A stretch of 64,000 nt of DNA from Paenibacillus sp. J23TS9 (GCF_018403225.1 NZ_BOSG01000003.1:496001-560000); one strand, 5' to 3'. Numbered from the stretch's first letter, positions 17,487 through 26,720 are shown. Notes: generated from the sequence alone by a model not told the origin. Program-made: numbers and translations.

Positions 17487-18941
17487 ATGCAGGAAGACAT
17501 AAAGAAAATAAATAAAGGGATCTTACTCACCATTTTAATCTTGGGTTGTTTCTTATCGACGCTCAATCAGACACTATTAAATGTCGCCTTGAGTAATCTG
17601 ATGGATGTATTTGATGTCACGGCAGCAACCGTACAATGGATTTCAACGGGGTTTATGCTGGTCAACGGGATACTGATTCCGATTACAGCCTATTTAATGA
17701 AACGCTTTACAACGCGTCAGTTATTTATAAGTGCCATGTTGTTTTTATTCATTGGTTCGATCGTTTGTGCGGCGGCGCCAAGCTTTGTTGTACTCTTATT
17801 AGGACGGATGATCCAAGCTGCCGGTGCAGGAATCGTCATGCCGCTCATGATGAGTGTTGTGCTTGCCATCTTCCCCGTCGAAAAACGCGGCAGCGCGATG
17901 GGACTGCTTGGACTGGCAATGATTTTCGCTCCTGCCATCGGACCGACGCTCTCGGGATTTATCGTCGCATACCACTCCTGGCGCTGGTTATTTATCGGTC
18001 TCATCCCACTTGTCATCATTGTCATAGCACTAGCATTCAAGTATTTAGTAAATGTATCCGAAACGTCGAAGTCGAAGCTGGATGTCGTAAGCGTTCTGTT
18101 ATCAACCGCCGGATTTGGCTTGATTTTATACGGATTCAGCAGCGCCGGCAGTAAGGGCTGGGATGATGCTATAGTCATTCTGTCCTTAGGAATCGGGATC
18201 GTTGTGACCGCCATATTCTGCATTCGCCAAGTCAAGTCCGATGATCCGCTGCTCAACCTGTCTGTCTTCAAAAATAAAGTCTTTACGCTAACGTCGATTA
18301 TTAACGTATTAATTACGATGATGATGTACGCAGATATGATCCTGCTGCCCATTTATCTACAGAATGGCCGTGGTTTTACAGCGTTTGATGCTGGACTGCT
18401 CTTATTGCCGGGTGCGCTTGTCAATGCGTTGATGTCGCCCGTTACCGGTAAATTATACGACCGTTTCGGTGCGAAGCCGCTGTTCATCATCGGTTTACTG
18501 TTTATTATTCCATCTATGTGGGCGGTAACCGATTTATCTGCATCGACAATGTATATGTATTTGATGATTCGTACCATTTGCCTGCGGATTGGACTCAGCT
18601 TCATCACCATGCCGCTCAATACGGCCGGACTCAATGCGCTGCCCAAACAACTCGGTACGCATGGTACGGCAGTAAATAATACCGTTCGCCAAATTGCCGG
18701 AGCCATTGGTACTGCTGTCGTCATTACGATTTATACCGTGCAGGCAACAAGCCATGCAGCTACAGTGATGCAGAACAATCCTTCTACGACTAGTGAGCTC
18801 CTTAAATCTCTTACGTCCATTTTAGGAGCAAGTGATGCCTATTACTTTATGATGATTCTATCGGTTGTCGCGTTTGTTATCACCTTATTTATGCCCATGA
18901 AAAAAAAGGCCATGGTTGAAAAGAAAGCAAACCATAGTTAA
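17487..18941 (+). CDS. DHA2-family (EmrB/QacA-type) MFS efflux transporter
   Basis: A 484-residue protein with about 14 hydrophobic segments. Diagnostic stretches are LGCFLSTLNQTLLNVALSNL in helix 1, QWISTGFMLVNGILIPITAY, LGRMIQAAGAGIVMPL and the motif C-like GLAMIFAPAIGPTLSGF. These pumps export lipophilic drugs by proton antiport. I choose the ATG at 17487 (GAGGAGAGG eight bases upstream, product MQEDIKKINKG) over the open frame at 17445, which would run through the operator. Divergent TetR regulator; terminator at 18977. Confidence 0.9.
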   Translation: MQEDIKKINKGILLTILILGCFLSTLNQTLLNVALSNLMDVFDVTAATVQWISTGFMLVNGILIPITAYLMKRFTTRQLFISAMLFLFIGSIVCAAAPSFVVLLLGRMIQAAGAGIVMPLMMSVVLAIFPVEKRGSAMGLLGLAMIFAPAIGPTLSGFIVAYHSWRWLFIGLIPLVIIVIALAFKYLVNVSETSKSKLDVVSVLLSTAGFGLILYGFSSAGSKGWDDAIVILSLGIGIVVTAIFCIRQVKSDDPLLNLSVFKNKVFTLTSIINVLITMMMYADMILLPIYLQNGRGFTAFDAGLLLLPGALVNALMSPVTGKLYDRFGAKPLFIIGLLFIIPSMWAVTDLSASTMYMYLMIRTICLRIGLSFITMPLNTAGLNALPKQLGTHGTAVNNTVRQIAGAIGTAVVITIYTVQATSHAATVMQNNPSTTSELLKSLTSILGASDAYYFMMILSVVAFVITLFMPMKKKAMVEKKANHS

Positions 18942-18976
18942 CAAGGAAGGTCCTCTGTTGTAACCGGGGCTGAAAA

Positions 18977-19013
18977 AAAGCCGACATCTAAAGGAAACGT
19001 CGGCTTTATTTTT
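18977..19013 (+). terminator. Terminator shared by convergent genes
   Basis: AAAGCCGAC (18977-18985) pairs with GTCGGCTTT (18999-19007), followed by ATTTTT; the reverse strand has an A-to-T run as well, so it can serve both the pump gene and the methyltransferase gene. Confidence 0.8.
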
Positions 19014-19608
19014 GAGAATCAAGAATAAACATAGATGCATCCTGTCCCATGAATATTTTACTTTCATGATTAAAAGTTTTGGATTGAATATTCCTGTACC
19101 CTATTTTAGTCATAACTTCGGTTAGCTTTAATTGATCAAATCCGTTATGCACGATATCTGAAATCACTTTTTCATTTTTATCAAAATCGACGATGAGTAA
19201 ATGTCCTTCAACATTTAAAACATCAAATAATCTTGATAAGATCAGTTCAACATCAGGAATATGAAGCAGAACCTGGGCCATGAAAATATAATCAGCATGT
19301 AAATCCGATAAGCCTTCCTTTTCCAAATCAAAGCATAATGTACCTGCATTCTGAATATTAAAACCAGAAATTTTTTGCTCTATTTGATTAATCATGTTTT
19401 GTGAGGTGTCCAGAAAAAGCACGGAATTAAACTCGTTTAACAAGTTCATTCCAACAAGACCAGTTCCACACCCAAAATCAATAGCATTCTTACTTTTAGC
19501 GTCAACTAAATATTCACGAATGGCATCTGAAGATACCTTTGCAATTTGGATTCTTTCAGGAGTGTCATATATATTAGCTATCATTTCAAACTTATCCGTA
19601 TTTCCCAT
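19006..19608 (-). CDS. Class I SAM-dependent methyltransferase
   Basis: The protein (200 residues from the ATG at 19608, with GGAGAGAG upstream) has motif I AIDFGCGTGLVGMNLL, the acidic post-I FLDTSQNMI, and motif LLHIPDVELILSRLFDVLNV. The substrate is not evident; the family includes small-molecule methyltransferases. The frame is open upstream to 19767 but that part overlaps a decayed SDR gene on the other strand and is not protein-like. It ends inside the terminator at 18977. Confidence 0.8.
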   Translation of the reverse strand: MGNTDKFEMIANIYDTPERIQIAKVSSDAIREYLVDAKSKNAIDFGCGTGLVGMNLLNEFNSVLFLDTSQNMINQIEQKISGFNIQNAGTLCFDLEKEGLSDLHADYIFMAQVLLHIPDVELILSRLFDVLNVEGHLLIVDFDKNEKVISDIVHNGFDQLKLTEVMTKIGYRNIQSKTFNHESKIFMGQDASMFILDSQK

Positions 19609-19659
19609 TCGTAACTCTCTCCTATCTGCCTTAATATGAGGATGGTCCCATCGCGGGGT

Positions 19660-19840
19660 AATTATAACAGCCTTCGTAGTGATGCGGCTGCTGCGGATGG
19701 CGCCATTCATCTGGCATTCAATCACGACTTCTCGAACTTCGCCGGGGCACTCACAGCAGATCTGCACACTTGCAGCGCTCGATATCCCGAGATCAAGCGT
19801 TGCAACTCAGGAACTTCTGGGATGGCAGCCAATGGGGTTT
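19660..19840 (+). pseudogene. Internally deleted remnant of an SDR/NAD-dependent epimerase gene
   Basis: Two pieces of one gene sit side by side in different frames. The first encodes SLRSDAAAADGAIHLAFNHD, followed by FSNFAG, typical of the N-terminal third of epimerase-like SDR proteins. The second, one frame over, encodes LDIPRSSVATQELLGWQPMG, typical of their C-terminus. The middle, including the catalytic Tyr-Lys, is missing. This is recognised by family pattern, not by search. Confidence 0.5.
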
Positions 19841-19868
19841 CAAGCATGCGGGGTAAATTCATATGCCA

Positions 19869-20297
19869 TTATAAGCGTTCATTAATTTTGAACAACAATT
19901 CCTTTAAGGTTTGCTTCTCCTCTTCGGTGAGGAATTGAACGATTTCGTCCTCCACCCTTTGGAAGGAGTCATTAAAGTCTTCAATTAATTCAACGGCCTT
20001 TGGTAGAACATAAATATTTTTTTGCCGTTCATTATTGGCTGGGATTTTTCGCTCGATGAACCCTCTTTGCTCAAGGCCTTGAAGCATACTTGTAATGCTG
20101 GCTCCGCGCAAATGAAACCGATCGGCAAGATCCCTCTGAATTAAATCAGTTTCTTGGTTCTCGTAGATATAACTTATTATTTTCCCTTGCTGGGCATTTA
20201 ACCCTAACTCTTTTATGCTCTCATCCGCTTTTTTCTTTAACTTAAGGCCGATAATCTGAAACAAATCCAGATAAGGGGTATCCTTGCGAGACTCCAT
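19869..20297 (-). CDS. MarR-family regulator
   Basis: A 142-residue winged-HTH regulator: DLIQRDLADRFHLRGASITS is the recognition region, followed by the wing (ERKIPANNERQKNIYV). The ATG at 20297 has GGGGAGG nine bases upstream; the longer frame to 20372 would cover the operators and is rejected. The divergent amidohydrolase gene is the likely target. A 16-base inverted repeat between the two starts is the probable binding region. Confidence 0.87.
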   Translation of the reverse strand: MESRKDTPYLDLFQIIGLKLKKKADESIKELGLNAQQGKIISYIYENQETDLIQRDLADRFHLRGASITSMLQGLEQRGFIERKIPANNERQKNIYVLPKAVELIEDFNDSFQRVEDEIVQFLTEEEKQTLKELLFKINERL

Positions 20298-20317
20298 GTT
20301 CGTACCTCCCCAAATTA

Positions 20318-20406
20318 TTAGGAAACTAACTGTAAGTAAATAAACTATACAGAGATCTAGTTTGCATGTCAATTAAATATTAGTTTATTGACAGTTAGTT
20401 TCCTAA
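20318..20406. promoter_or_regulatory. Pair of inverted MarR-type operators
   Basis: TTAGGAAACTAACTGT (20318-20333) recurs as its exact reverse complement ACAGTTAGTTTCCTAA (20391-20406), and the similarity extends inward (TAAACTA). Each arm contains its own small palindrome TTAG-N4-CTAA, so each arm can bind one dimer. They overlap the expected promoters of both divergent genes. Confidence 0.7.
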
Positions 20407-20455
20407 CAGTTATACTCCGAAGTGATCCAGTACAACTCCAAGGAGGAATAACAAA

Positions 20456-21784
20456 ATGAAGAATGCAGCTCAAAGCTCTCCGTTAGAAACAGTTACGGCG
20501 ATTACCAATGTACGTATTTTCGATGGGGAAAAAGTTATCGATTCAAGAAATGTTGTCATCAAAGGGGAAACCATTATTGCGGTAGGTGGTGATCTTCCAG
20601 CAAATGCAATGATCATTGATGCGAAGGATGCGACTTTATTGCCGGGCTTGATTGATGCGCATGTTCACACTTCGATTGGTGGGTTACGGGATGCTTTAAA
20701 GTTCGGTGTTACGACAGAACTCGAAATGAACGGTGATTTTACGGAAAGAGGGCGGGCAATCCAGTTAAAAAATGTGAATGATATCGCCGATGTCCGTTCT
20801 ACCGGTACAGCGATCACCGCTCCAGGCGGTCATCCGGATGAACTTCTTCCGGATGGGGATGAAATTCCTGATTTCGTATTAAAGGAACTGGAGAAGTTAT
20901 CAGAGGAAGACCGGGAAGCTATGCTAGCCGCTTACGCTCACGATCACGAAGAAGTACCCCAAGTGACGACAGTGGAGGAAGCGATCAAGCATGTGCATAC
21001 CCAAGTAGAGAATGGTGCCGACTTTATCAAAATCATGATTGAAGAAGGGACGGTCATGGCTGCTCCTGGTCTGCCTGTTTTAAGCGACGAGATTCTAAAA
21101 GCAGCCGTGGAAGAAGCTCATAAGTTCCATAAAATCGTCATAGCCCACGTCTTGACTGCTCATACTTCGCAAACCGCCATAGATATTGGAGTGGACGGGT
21201 TGGGCCACTTGTTTATCGACAGGCCCGAACACACGCCCAAATTGGTTGAATCCATAGCCAATTCAGGCGCGTTCGTGACACCATGTTTGGTATTGAACTC
21301 GTCCATACTTGGGAATCCGGCATCGGATTTGGCGAATGACCCGCGTGTATATTCCAAATTAAGTCCTGAATGGATCGATATTTTGAACTCCAGTTTCAAT
21401 ACTTTCCCGCAAGGCAATATGGAGAATAGCTTTAAAAACGTGATGGATCTCCACCGAGCCGGAGTGGATATTCTGGTCGGTACGGATGTCTCCCCTGTTC
21501 CCGTTCCAAATCTCGGAGGCCTTGCACATGGTGCCAGCGTTCATCATGAAATGCAATTGCTGGTTATGGCCGGGTTCACTCCGATAGAAGCGCTTCGATC
21601 CGCTACTTCGAAACCGGCCCGTTGCTTTGGTCTTAACGATCGCGGCCGGATTGCCGCAGGTTCACGCGCTGACCTTGTACTGGTAAATGGCGATCCGACA
21701 ACCAATATCTCCGATACCTTGTCCATCAAAGCCGTATGGTCCAAAGGTGTGCAGCAACGAAGTGAATTATTTCTGCCAATTTAA
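20456..21784 (+). CDS. Metal-dependent amidohydrolase
   Basis: A 442-residue protein of the imidazolonepropionase/prolidase-like amidohydrolase group. It shows the first metal motif GLIDAHVHTSIGG (about residue 64), an active-site lysine candidate in GADFIKIMIEEGT, HVLTAHTSQ, GLGHLFIDRP and the last Asp in LVGTDVSPVP. It hydrolyses an unknown cyclic amide or ester-like substrate. AAGGAGG lies ten bases before the ATG. Control by the divergent MarR repressor suggests that the substrate or a related toxic compound is the inducer. No signal peptide, so cytoplasmic. Confidence 0.85.
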   Translation: MKNAAQSSPLETVTAITNVRIFDGEKVIDSRNVVIKGETIIAVGGDLPANAMIIDAKDATLLPGLIDAHVHTSIGGLRDALKFGVTTELEMNGDFTERGRAIQLKNVNDIADVRSTGTAITAPGGHPDELLPDGDEIPDFVLKELEKLSEEDREAMLAAYAHDHEEVPQVTTVEEAIKHVHTQVENGADFIKIMIEEGTVMAAPGLPVLSDEILKAAVEEAHKFHKIVIAHVLTAHTSQTAIDIGVDGLGHLFIDRPEHTPKLVESIANSGAFVTPCLVLNSSILGNPASDLANDPRVYSKLSPEWIDILNSSFNTFPQGNMENSFKNVMDLHRAGVDILVGTDVSPVPVPNLGGLAHGASVHHEMQLLVMAGFTPIEALRSATSKPARCFGLNDRGRIAAGSRADLVLVNGDPTTNISDTLSIKAVWSKGVQQRSELFLPI

Positions 21785-21892
21785 CATGTTCATTTATTAA
21801 ATTATCTGAAACGATATATTTTAATCCTTAATTTAGCCGGTCATTACCGTTGGTCGTACGGTTTTCTAAAGAACTTCAAAAGATTCCGATAA

Positions 21893-21930
21893 ACCATCCC
21901 GGAATGTTAAATTCTCGGGATGGTATTTTT
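21893..21930 (+). terminator. Terminator of the amidohydrolase gene
   Basis: ACCATCCCG (21893-21901) pairs with CGGGATGGT (21915-21923), then ATTTTT. Confidence 0.85.
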
Positions 21931-21992
21931 GACCAGACGCTGTCTGCGTTGTAGCACGGCCAGGCATCTCCCTATTGCTAAGTGGAATAGAA

Positions 21993-23186
21993 TTACTTCT
22001 TCTCTGTCGCAAAATAAAGGATGGCTGCGATCGGGAAAACCATTCCAATCCATAACACGGCACTCCATCCTCCTGTAGCATATGTCCATCCCCCAATTGC
22101 GGATCCGATGGCACCGCCAAAAAAGAAGATAGCCATAAAAAGCCCATTCAGCCGACTGCGAATTTCCGGACTCAGCGAGAAGAGCGCACGTTGTCCAAGC
22201 ACAAGATTTGCGGATACGCCGGCGTCCAATAAAATAGCTGAAACGACGAGAACGACTATTCCGGTAATTGAACCCGTACGGATCAAAAGGGGCAGCAGCA
22301 TCGAACTGATGACAGTGGCGAGTGCAATCCCTGTTGCGGGTTTAGTCCAGCCGCGGTCTGCCAGCCGTCCGGCCAAAGGCGCGGCTATTGCGCCCGTGAC
22401 TCCGACAAGCGCGAACAATGCAATGTTCATCTGTGAAAAATGAAAGATCGGGCCGGATAACAGTAAAGGAACTGTAGTCCAAAATAAGCTGAAAGTTGCA
22501 AACACACATGCGTGATAGGCAGCCCGGCGGCGTAAGATCGGGGTTGTGCGCAGCAGGTGCCACATCGAACCGAGCAGAGCGGTATAGCGTGTGTCTGTCA
22601 TGGGCTTTCTTGCAGGCAGCACCTTGGACAGTACGATCGCCAAAATAATAACCGCTGCAGCAGACAAGGCGAATACGGCATGCCAACCCAGGAAGTCGGC
22701 CACCAGGCTCGACAACGGACGCGAGAGCATGATGCCAAGCAACAAACCGCTCATGACATTGCCGACAACGCGACCGCGTGAAGAATCGGATGCAAGGTAT
22801 GACGCAAAAGGCACGAGAACCTGTGCGGCGACCGACCCTATGCCGATGATAAACGAAGCCGCCAAGAATGGCACAGCTTGTTTCGACATTGCCGTGATTG
22901 CAAGTGCAACACCTGTGAGAAGTAAAGATGCGACAACCAATTTTCGGTTTTCAACGATATCTCCCATAGGTACGATAAATAACAAGCCGACTACATAACC
23001 TATCTGTGTTAACGTCACGATCAAGCCGGAACTGTTTGCGGATAGCCCGATGGAAGAGCTGATGACCCCAACCAAGGGCTGCGCATAGTAAAGATTAGCT
23101 ACAATGACGCCGCATGCGGCCGCCAGAAGCAGGGTTAACCATGTTGGGATATTACTCTCGATCGATTGTTTTTTTAACGCAGTCAT
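21993..23186 (-). CDS. MFS transporter (DHA1-like efflux)
   Basis: A 397-residue, about 12-helix protein: [14 protein letters not shown] in helix 1, [22 protein letters not shown] between helices 2 and 3, and ATEKK at the end. It resembles sugar/drug efflux members of the YdhP/AraJ group. The ATG at 23186 has AAGGAGT nine bases upstream; an open frame to 23294 runs through the operator area and is rejected. Divergent from a TetR gene, with three operator-like repeats between them, so it is almost surely the repressed target. Confidence 0.85.
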   Translation of the reverse strand: MTALKKQSIESNIPTWLTLLLAAACGVIVANLYYAQPLVGVISSSIGLSANSSGLIVTLTQIGYVVGLLFIVPMGDIVENRKLVVASLLLTGVALAITAMSKQAVPFLAASFIIGIGSVAAQVLVPFASYLASDSSRGRVVGNVMSGLLLGIMLSRPLSSLVADFLGWHAVFALSAAAVIILAIVLSKVLPARKPMTDTRYTALLGSMWHLLRTTPILRRRAAYHACVFATFSLFWTTVPLLLSGPIFHFSQMNIALFALVGVTGAIAAPLAGRLADRGWTKPATGIALATVISSMLLPLLIRTGSITGIVVLVVSAILLDAGVSANLVLGQRALFSLSPEIRSRLNGLFMAIFFFGGAIGSAIGGWTYATGGWSAVLWIGMVFPIAAILYFATEKK

Positions 23187-23306
23187 TTTAGGCAACTCCT
23201 TATATAGAAATATATTGTGTTCTAAAGTCAATAAATTCATGGCTTCACGACAGTTACAATTCCAGCCGGCTTCCTCCTCGCGTAATTCCTCCATTCTATT
23301 TAAAAT

Positions 23307-23422
23307 ACTGAACGTATAGTTTATAAATTGTATAAACAGAATAATATACTGAACGTGCAGTTTTGTAAATAGGTAATCACAATTTTATTTTTTATTCATA
23401 ATTGGTATACTGAACGTATAGT
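23307..23422. promoter_or_regulatory. Three direct copies of a TetR-type operator
   Basis: ACTGAACGTATAGT occurs at 23307-23320 and 23409-23422 and as ACTGAACGTGCAGT at 23348-23361. Each is an imperfect palindrome centred on ACGT (ACT-N2-ACGT-N2-AGT). Starts are 41 and 61 bases apart, close to four and six helical turns, so dimers would sit on the same face of the DNA. The third copy overlaps a TATACT that could be the -10 box of the TetR gene. Confidence 0.7.
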
Positions 23423-23469
23423 TTATTTTTATCGGATCAGATATGTATGAACGAAAGAGGATGATGACG

Positions 23470-24048
23470 ATGAATGGAAAAAGAGGCCGGCCGCGTAATA
23501 TAGAAGCTCAAAAATCTATTCTTTCCGCATCTTATGAGTTATTGCTGGAAAATGGCTTTCAAGCCGTCACAGTGGATAAAATTGCCGATCGTGCCCAAGT
23601 TAGCAAAGCCACGATATATAAATGGTGGCCTAATAAGGCTGCCGTGGTTATGGATGGTTTCCTGCATGCCGCCACAAACAGATTACCCGTGCCTGATACA
23701 GGTACAACATTTAATGATATTTTAATTCACGCCACGAATTTAACCAGGTTTTTGACAAGCCGAGAGGGGACTATCATTACGGAGTTATTAGGCGAAGGGC
23801 AGTTCGATTCAGGATTGGCGGAGGCCTATCGTGCTCGGTTTTTCCGTCCCCGCCGACTTGAGGCTAGAGGTCTTTTGGAAAAAGGGGTTCAACGCGGGGA
23901 ATTGAAAAATAATCTCGACATTGGCATATGCATCGATCTCATTTACGGGCCGATTTTCTATCGTTTACTTGTGACAGGCGAAACCTTGGACGAACCCTAT
24001 GTGGAGAACTTAGTCAAAAATGCATTTGAAGGAATCCGTTCAACCTGA
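23470..24048 (+). CDS. TetR-family repressor
   Basis: The protein begins NGKRGRPRN, a basic arm typical of TetR regulators, then the HTH (VTVDKIADRAQVSKATIYKW) and a helical ligand domain; 192 residues. The ATG at 23470 is chosen because AAGAGG lies nine bases upstream; ATGs at 23461 and 23464 are too close to it and the frame start at 23443 has no such site. It presumably represses the divergent MFS pump and itself through the three ACTGAACGTATAGT sites. Confidence 0.87.
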   Translation: MNGKRGRPRNIEAQKSILSASYELLLENGFQAVTVDKIADRAQVSKATIYKWWPNKAAVVMDGFLHAATNRLPVPDTGTTFNDILIHATNLTRFLTSREGTIITELLGEGQFDSGLAEAYRARFFRPRRLEARGLLEKGVQRGELKNNLDIGICIDLIYGPIFYRLLVTGETLDEPYVENLVKNAFEGIRST

Positions 24049-24158
24049 GTCGTATTTGTCGTACATCCAACAAATATCGAATGCGCCGGGCAGAACGTAA
24101 GTGCCTTGGCAGGAGATTTCTTTTCAAGCGGCTTTGGCGCTTCGTTATTCATCGAATC

Positions 24159-24192
24159 AAAAAGCCCTTGCTCATGGAGCAAGGGCTTTTTG
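24159..24192 (+). terminator. Strong terminator after the TetR gene
   Basis: AAAGCCCTTGCTC pairs perfectly with GAGCAAGGGCTTT around an ATG loop (24161-24189), flanked by A and T runs, so it can work in both directions. Confidence 0.88.
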
Positions 24193-24208
24193 AGAACCGG
24201 ATTGCCTT

Positions 24209-24283
24209 TCACTTGGCGAACTCCCACAGCTTGCCGAAAATCGGCATCGCCGCCATTTCCGTCACAAGATAGGCGGAAGTCAC
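24209..24283 (-). pseudogene. Short remnant of a DHA2-type MFS gene
   Basis: On the minus strand 24 codons read SAYLVTEMAAMPIFGKL followed by unrelated residues and a stop. This is very close to the helix 2-3 region of EmrB/QacA-type pumps (SAYLVTEM.GMPIFGKLSD). Only this fragment remains. It is a different protein from the pump at 17487. Confidence 0.4.
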
Positions 24284-24300
24284 TCATTCGGCACGTATTT

Positions 24301-24879
24301 TTAACGCCCTTTCAGAGCATGCTCGATTCGCTTATCCGGCATGAACCAGATTACGGCAACGAGTACAAAAAAGAAGCCAGATATCCAAGGACTCACATAT
24401 GCGGTCAAGGCTGCAGCTAAGTAGAGTAAGGGGGATATTCTCCCCTTCCAGTCTTTTCCCATCATCAAAAAGAATGAGGAATCGCTGGAATGCTGATTAA
24501 TAATCGCCCGCTGAAGCAGCCAGTACGAGAATGCTGCGAGTAATAGTATAATACCGTACAGCGCTGTAGGAGTGGCTGCAAAATGGCTTTCCCCCATCCA
24601 AGCTGTCGTAAACGGAACAAGGGATAACCAGAATAGAAGCAGCAAATTGAGCCACATCAACGGCCCGTTCATCTTTCGAACCATGTGCAGCAGATGATGA
24701 TGATTGTTCCAGTAGATGCCGATATATACGAAACTAAAGATGTAGCTAAGAATCTTTGGGCCGAGCTCGATCAGCGCATACCAGTCATGACCTACCGGCA
24801 CTTTAAACTCCAGTACCATGATCGTAATGATAATCGCCAGTACGCCATCGCTGAACGCTTCCATCCGATTCGCCTTCAT
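24301..24879 (-). CDS. TMEM175-family (DUF1211) membrane protein, putative potassium channel
   Basis: A 192-residue membrane protein starting MKANRMEAFSDGVLAIIITI, the hallmark R-x3-FSDG motif of the TMEM175 family in its first helix. About six helices follow (YIFSFVYIGIYWNNHHHLLH in the second and third). Bacterial TMEM175 proteins are tetrameric K+-selective channels whose gate is formed by helix 1. Standalone gene with no visible regulator. Confidence 0.87.
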   Translation of the reverse strand: MKANRMEAFSDGVLAIIITIMVLEFKVPVGHDWYALIELGPKILSYIFSFVYIGIYWNNHHHLLHMVRKMNGPLMWLNLLLLFWLSLVPFTTAWMGESHFAATPTALYGIILLLAAFSYWLLQRAIINQHSSDSSFFLMMGKDWKGRISPLLYLAAALTAYVSPWISGFFFVLVAVIWFMPDKRIEHALKGR

Positions 24880-25053
24880 TGTGTCTTACCCTCTCTCGCT
24901 TCTCGCGCTATATTAACCTTTTCGATACTAGTAACTTTGCATAAAACCCTTCATCACGTCAAGAAAAAGCCTTCTTTACCTGCTTAGGCACATCAATATG
25001 GACGAAAACCACTTATGCTGATCACTCATTTGACTTAGAATGACCGTAGACGA

Positions 25054-25833
25054 TTGAAAAAGGCTGTGATTCCAATGTTAATCAAAAGAGATAAATGGTT
25101 GCAATATCGCATCCTTCGCAATGGATCCTCTCTCGCCGGACGTTTGCCAGATACACGGTTGCTTAAAAAGAATGCTTTATCGAACATGCTGCTTCAATAT
25201 CGAAGCGTCGTACTGAAACCTCGCGATGGGAGTTACGGAAGGGATATCGTGTTCATTCATCGGAACGGTGCAAATACCTATCGGGTTCAAAACGAAAAGA
25301 ATACGGTCACCATGAGAGACACCAATCAATTGCTCAAGGAGCTTAGTAAAATAAATAAAGGTTATGGATATATTGTCCAAAGGCGTCTGCAGCTTGCTCA
25401 AGTTGGGCACAAGCCGTTCGACATCCGGATCATGGTTCAGCGGAAAAAAGGCTCTTCCTCCACTTGGAACGTGACAGGCTCGTACGCGAAGGTGGCAGCG
25501 CAGGGATATCTGGTCACCAATGTGACCAGCCGCCCCATTCCAGTGCTTGAGGCGCTAAAATTAGCCCGAATCGGAGATCGGAGCTTGCTTGTCAAAGCGG
25601 AACAGATCGCACTACTCGCTGCCAAACGACTGGGAGAGCGTTATCCCACGCTTAGACAAGTCGGGTTCGATATCGGCATCGACCGGAACCGCCGGATTTG
25701 GATCATTGAAGGCAATTATCAACCGGACCTGCGCCCTTTCCGGCTCTTGAAAGATTCCTCAATGCATCGCAGAATATTATGGTATAAGCAAAGCATCTAT
25801 CGACGTACTCTCAATGGAGATAGACCGCACTAA
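25054..25833 (+). CDS. YheC/YheD-type ATP-grasp protein
   Basis: The product resembles the endospore-coat-associated YheC/YheD family: LIKRDKWLQYRIL at the start, VVLKPRDGSYGRDIVFI (ATP-grasp lysine), QRRLQL, DIRIMVQR and GFDIGIDRNRRIWIIEGN near the end (metal and nucleotide site). These proteins are found in spore formers and are assigned to the spore coat in Bacillus subtilis; the ligation catalysed is unknown. The frame opens at TTG 25054 without a ribosome binding site; the ATG at 25075, with AAAAAGG eleven bases before it, is an alternative. A bidirectional terminator follows at 25917. Confidence 0.8.
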   Translation: MKKAVIPMLIKRDKWLQYRILRNGSSLAGRLPDTRLLKKNALSNMLLQYRSVVLKPRDGSYGRDIVFIHRNGANTYRVQNEKNTVTMRDTNQLLKELSKINKGYGYIVQRRLQLAQVGHKPFDIRIMVQRKKGSSSTWNVTGSYAKVAAQGYLVTNVTSRPIPVLEALKLARIGDRSLLVKAEQIALLAAKRLGERYPTLRQVGFDIGIDRNRRIWIIEGNYQPDLRPFRLLKDSSMHRRILWYKQSIYRRTLNGDRPH

Positions 25834-25916
25834 GATGTTGTTTTTCTTGCGATATCAGGAAGATCCTGCTTCGAATTTTATACGTTCTGATATCTTAAGA
25901 AGTATTAAAGCGAAAA

Positions 25917-25957
25917 AAAGACGACCAGCCTTTGATCTTTGGCCTGTCGTCTTTTCA
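25917..25957 (+). terminator. Terminator between convergent genes
   Basis: AAAGACGAC (25917-25925) pairs with GTCGTCTTT (about 25946-25954), with additional inner pairs, and is flanked by A and T runs on both sides. Confidence 0.8.
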
Positions 25958-25995
25958 TGTTGAACCCTATTCTTGATCATGCAACGCTTGAGATG

Positions 25996-26328
25996 TCACT
26001 TACGTCTTCTTTTGGCACTTCTACTTACAACGCGCGTCACTTGGAACTTATTTACCCCTACCTGTATAATGGCAAACTGGCTGAAAGATGTGCCGGAAGA
26101 AGTATAAGGTTCCGCTTCGATATTTCCACTCGGCGTTCTAACCGTTGCGGTGATTCTAGTCACCAAGCAGACGCCGCGGCTCGAAGCTCTCCAAGTCTCG
26201 TCACGCAGAACACTATAATTGTCGTCACTACAAAAGAAGGTAGCATACTCAACTTTCCCAAACGCATTAAACGAAGTAGAGTTGAAGATCTGAACAGGGT
26301 CATAACCGTTAGGTCCTCTATTTCCCAT
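25996..26328 (-). CDS. Small beta-rich protein of unknown function
   Basis: A 110-residue protein starting at the ATG at 26328 (GGGAGG eight bases upstream; product MGNRGPNGYDPVQIFN). It has no signal peptide or membrane segment. The alternating polar/hydrophobic pattern (VCLVTRITATV, FAIIQVGVNKFQVTRVV) suggests a beta-sandwich, and the tail is strongly basic (SRSAKRRRK). It has two cysteines. Small proteins of this type occur on spore surfaces (for example endospore-appendage subunits, DUF3992), but I cannot establish membership. It is divergent from another small beta-rich gene at 26721. Confidence 0.55.
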   Translation of the reverse strand: MGNRGPNGYDPVQIFNSTSFNAFGKVEYATFFCSDDNYSVLRDETWRASSRGVCLVTRITATVRTPSGNIEAEPYTSSGTSFSQFAIIQVGVNKFQVTRVVSRSAKRRRK

Positions 26329-26720
26329 TACCAAAACCTCCCTTGTCATTGATATGTTCATTAAATGCAATAGAATCGTTTTGGTAAGGTATACAAGTGG
26401 ACAAGAAAATAAAAGTACGTTTGTCCGGTGGCTGCGAGGATACGACAGCTTATGATGCTTGCTAACTTGCGGTCCTCTTTATCTTTTGTCGTCATTGAGA
26501 TGTTTTTAATAGCGGCAAGTATATTAGGCTGTTGCCAAATCAAAGGCGACCATTCTTTAACCCATAGTGTCCTGCTTTCGTGTGTTAATTTTTATCTTCT
26601 CCGGTAGTTTAACAGAAGTAGCTGAATCTTTTCCCCGGAAAGAATTGCCTTGCAAGTCTACCCAATCATTCCCTCTGAATCTTGCATAAACTGGAGCATT
26701 AAAATAGAGGAGTTGATAGT
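26329..26720. other. Gap of about 390 bases between two divergent small genes
   Basis: It must hold both promoters. On the minus strand a frame without a start codon (about 26565-26765) encodes the plausible-looking stretch ARFRGNDWVDLQGNSF before a stop; it may be the tail of a lost gene, but I see no family match. No clear operator or terminator. Confidence 0.35.

Noticed and set aside
19609..19767. 53-codon N-terminal extension of the methyltransferase
   Set aside because: The ATG at 19608 has a good ribosome binding site, and the extension is antisense to the SDR remnant.
24049..24120. Protein-like stretch on the minus strand downstream of the TetR gene
   Set aside because: Too short and no recognisable family; only the neighbouring MFS fragment (24209-24283) is supported.
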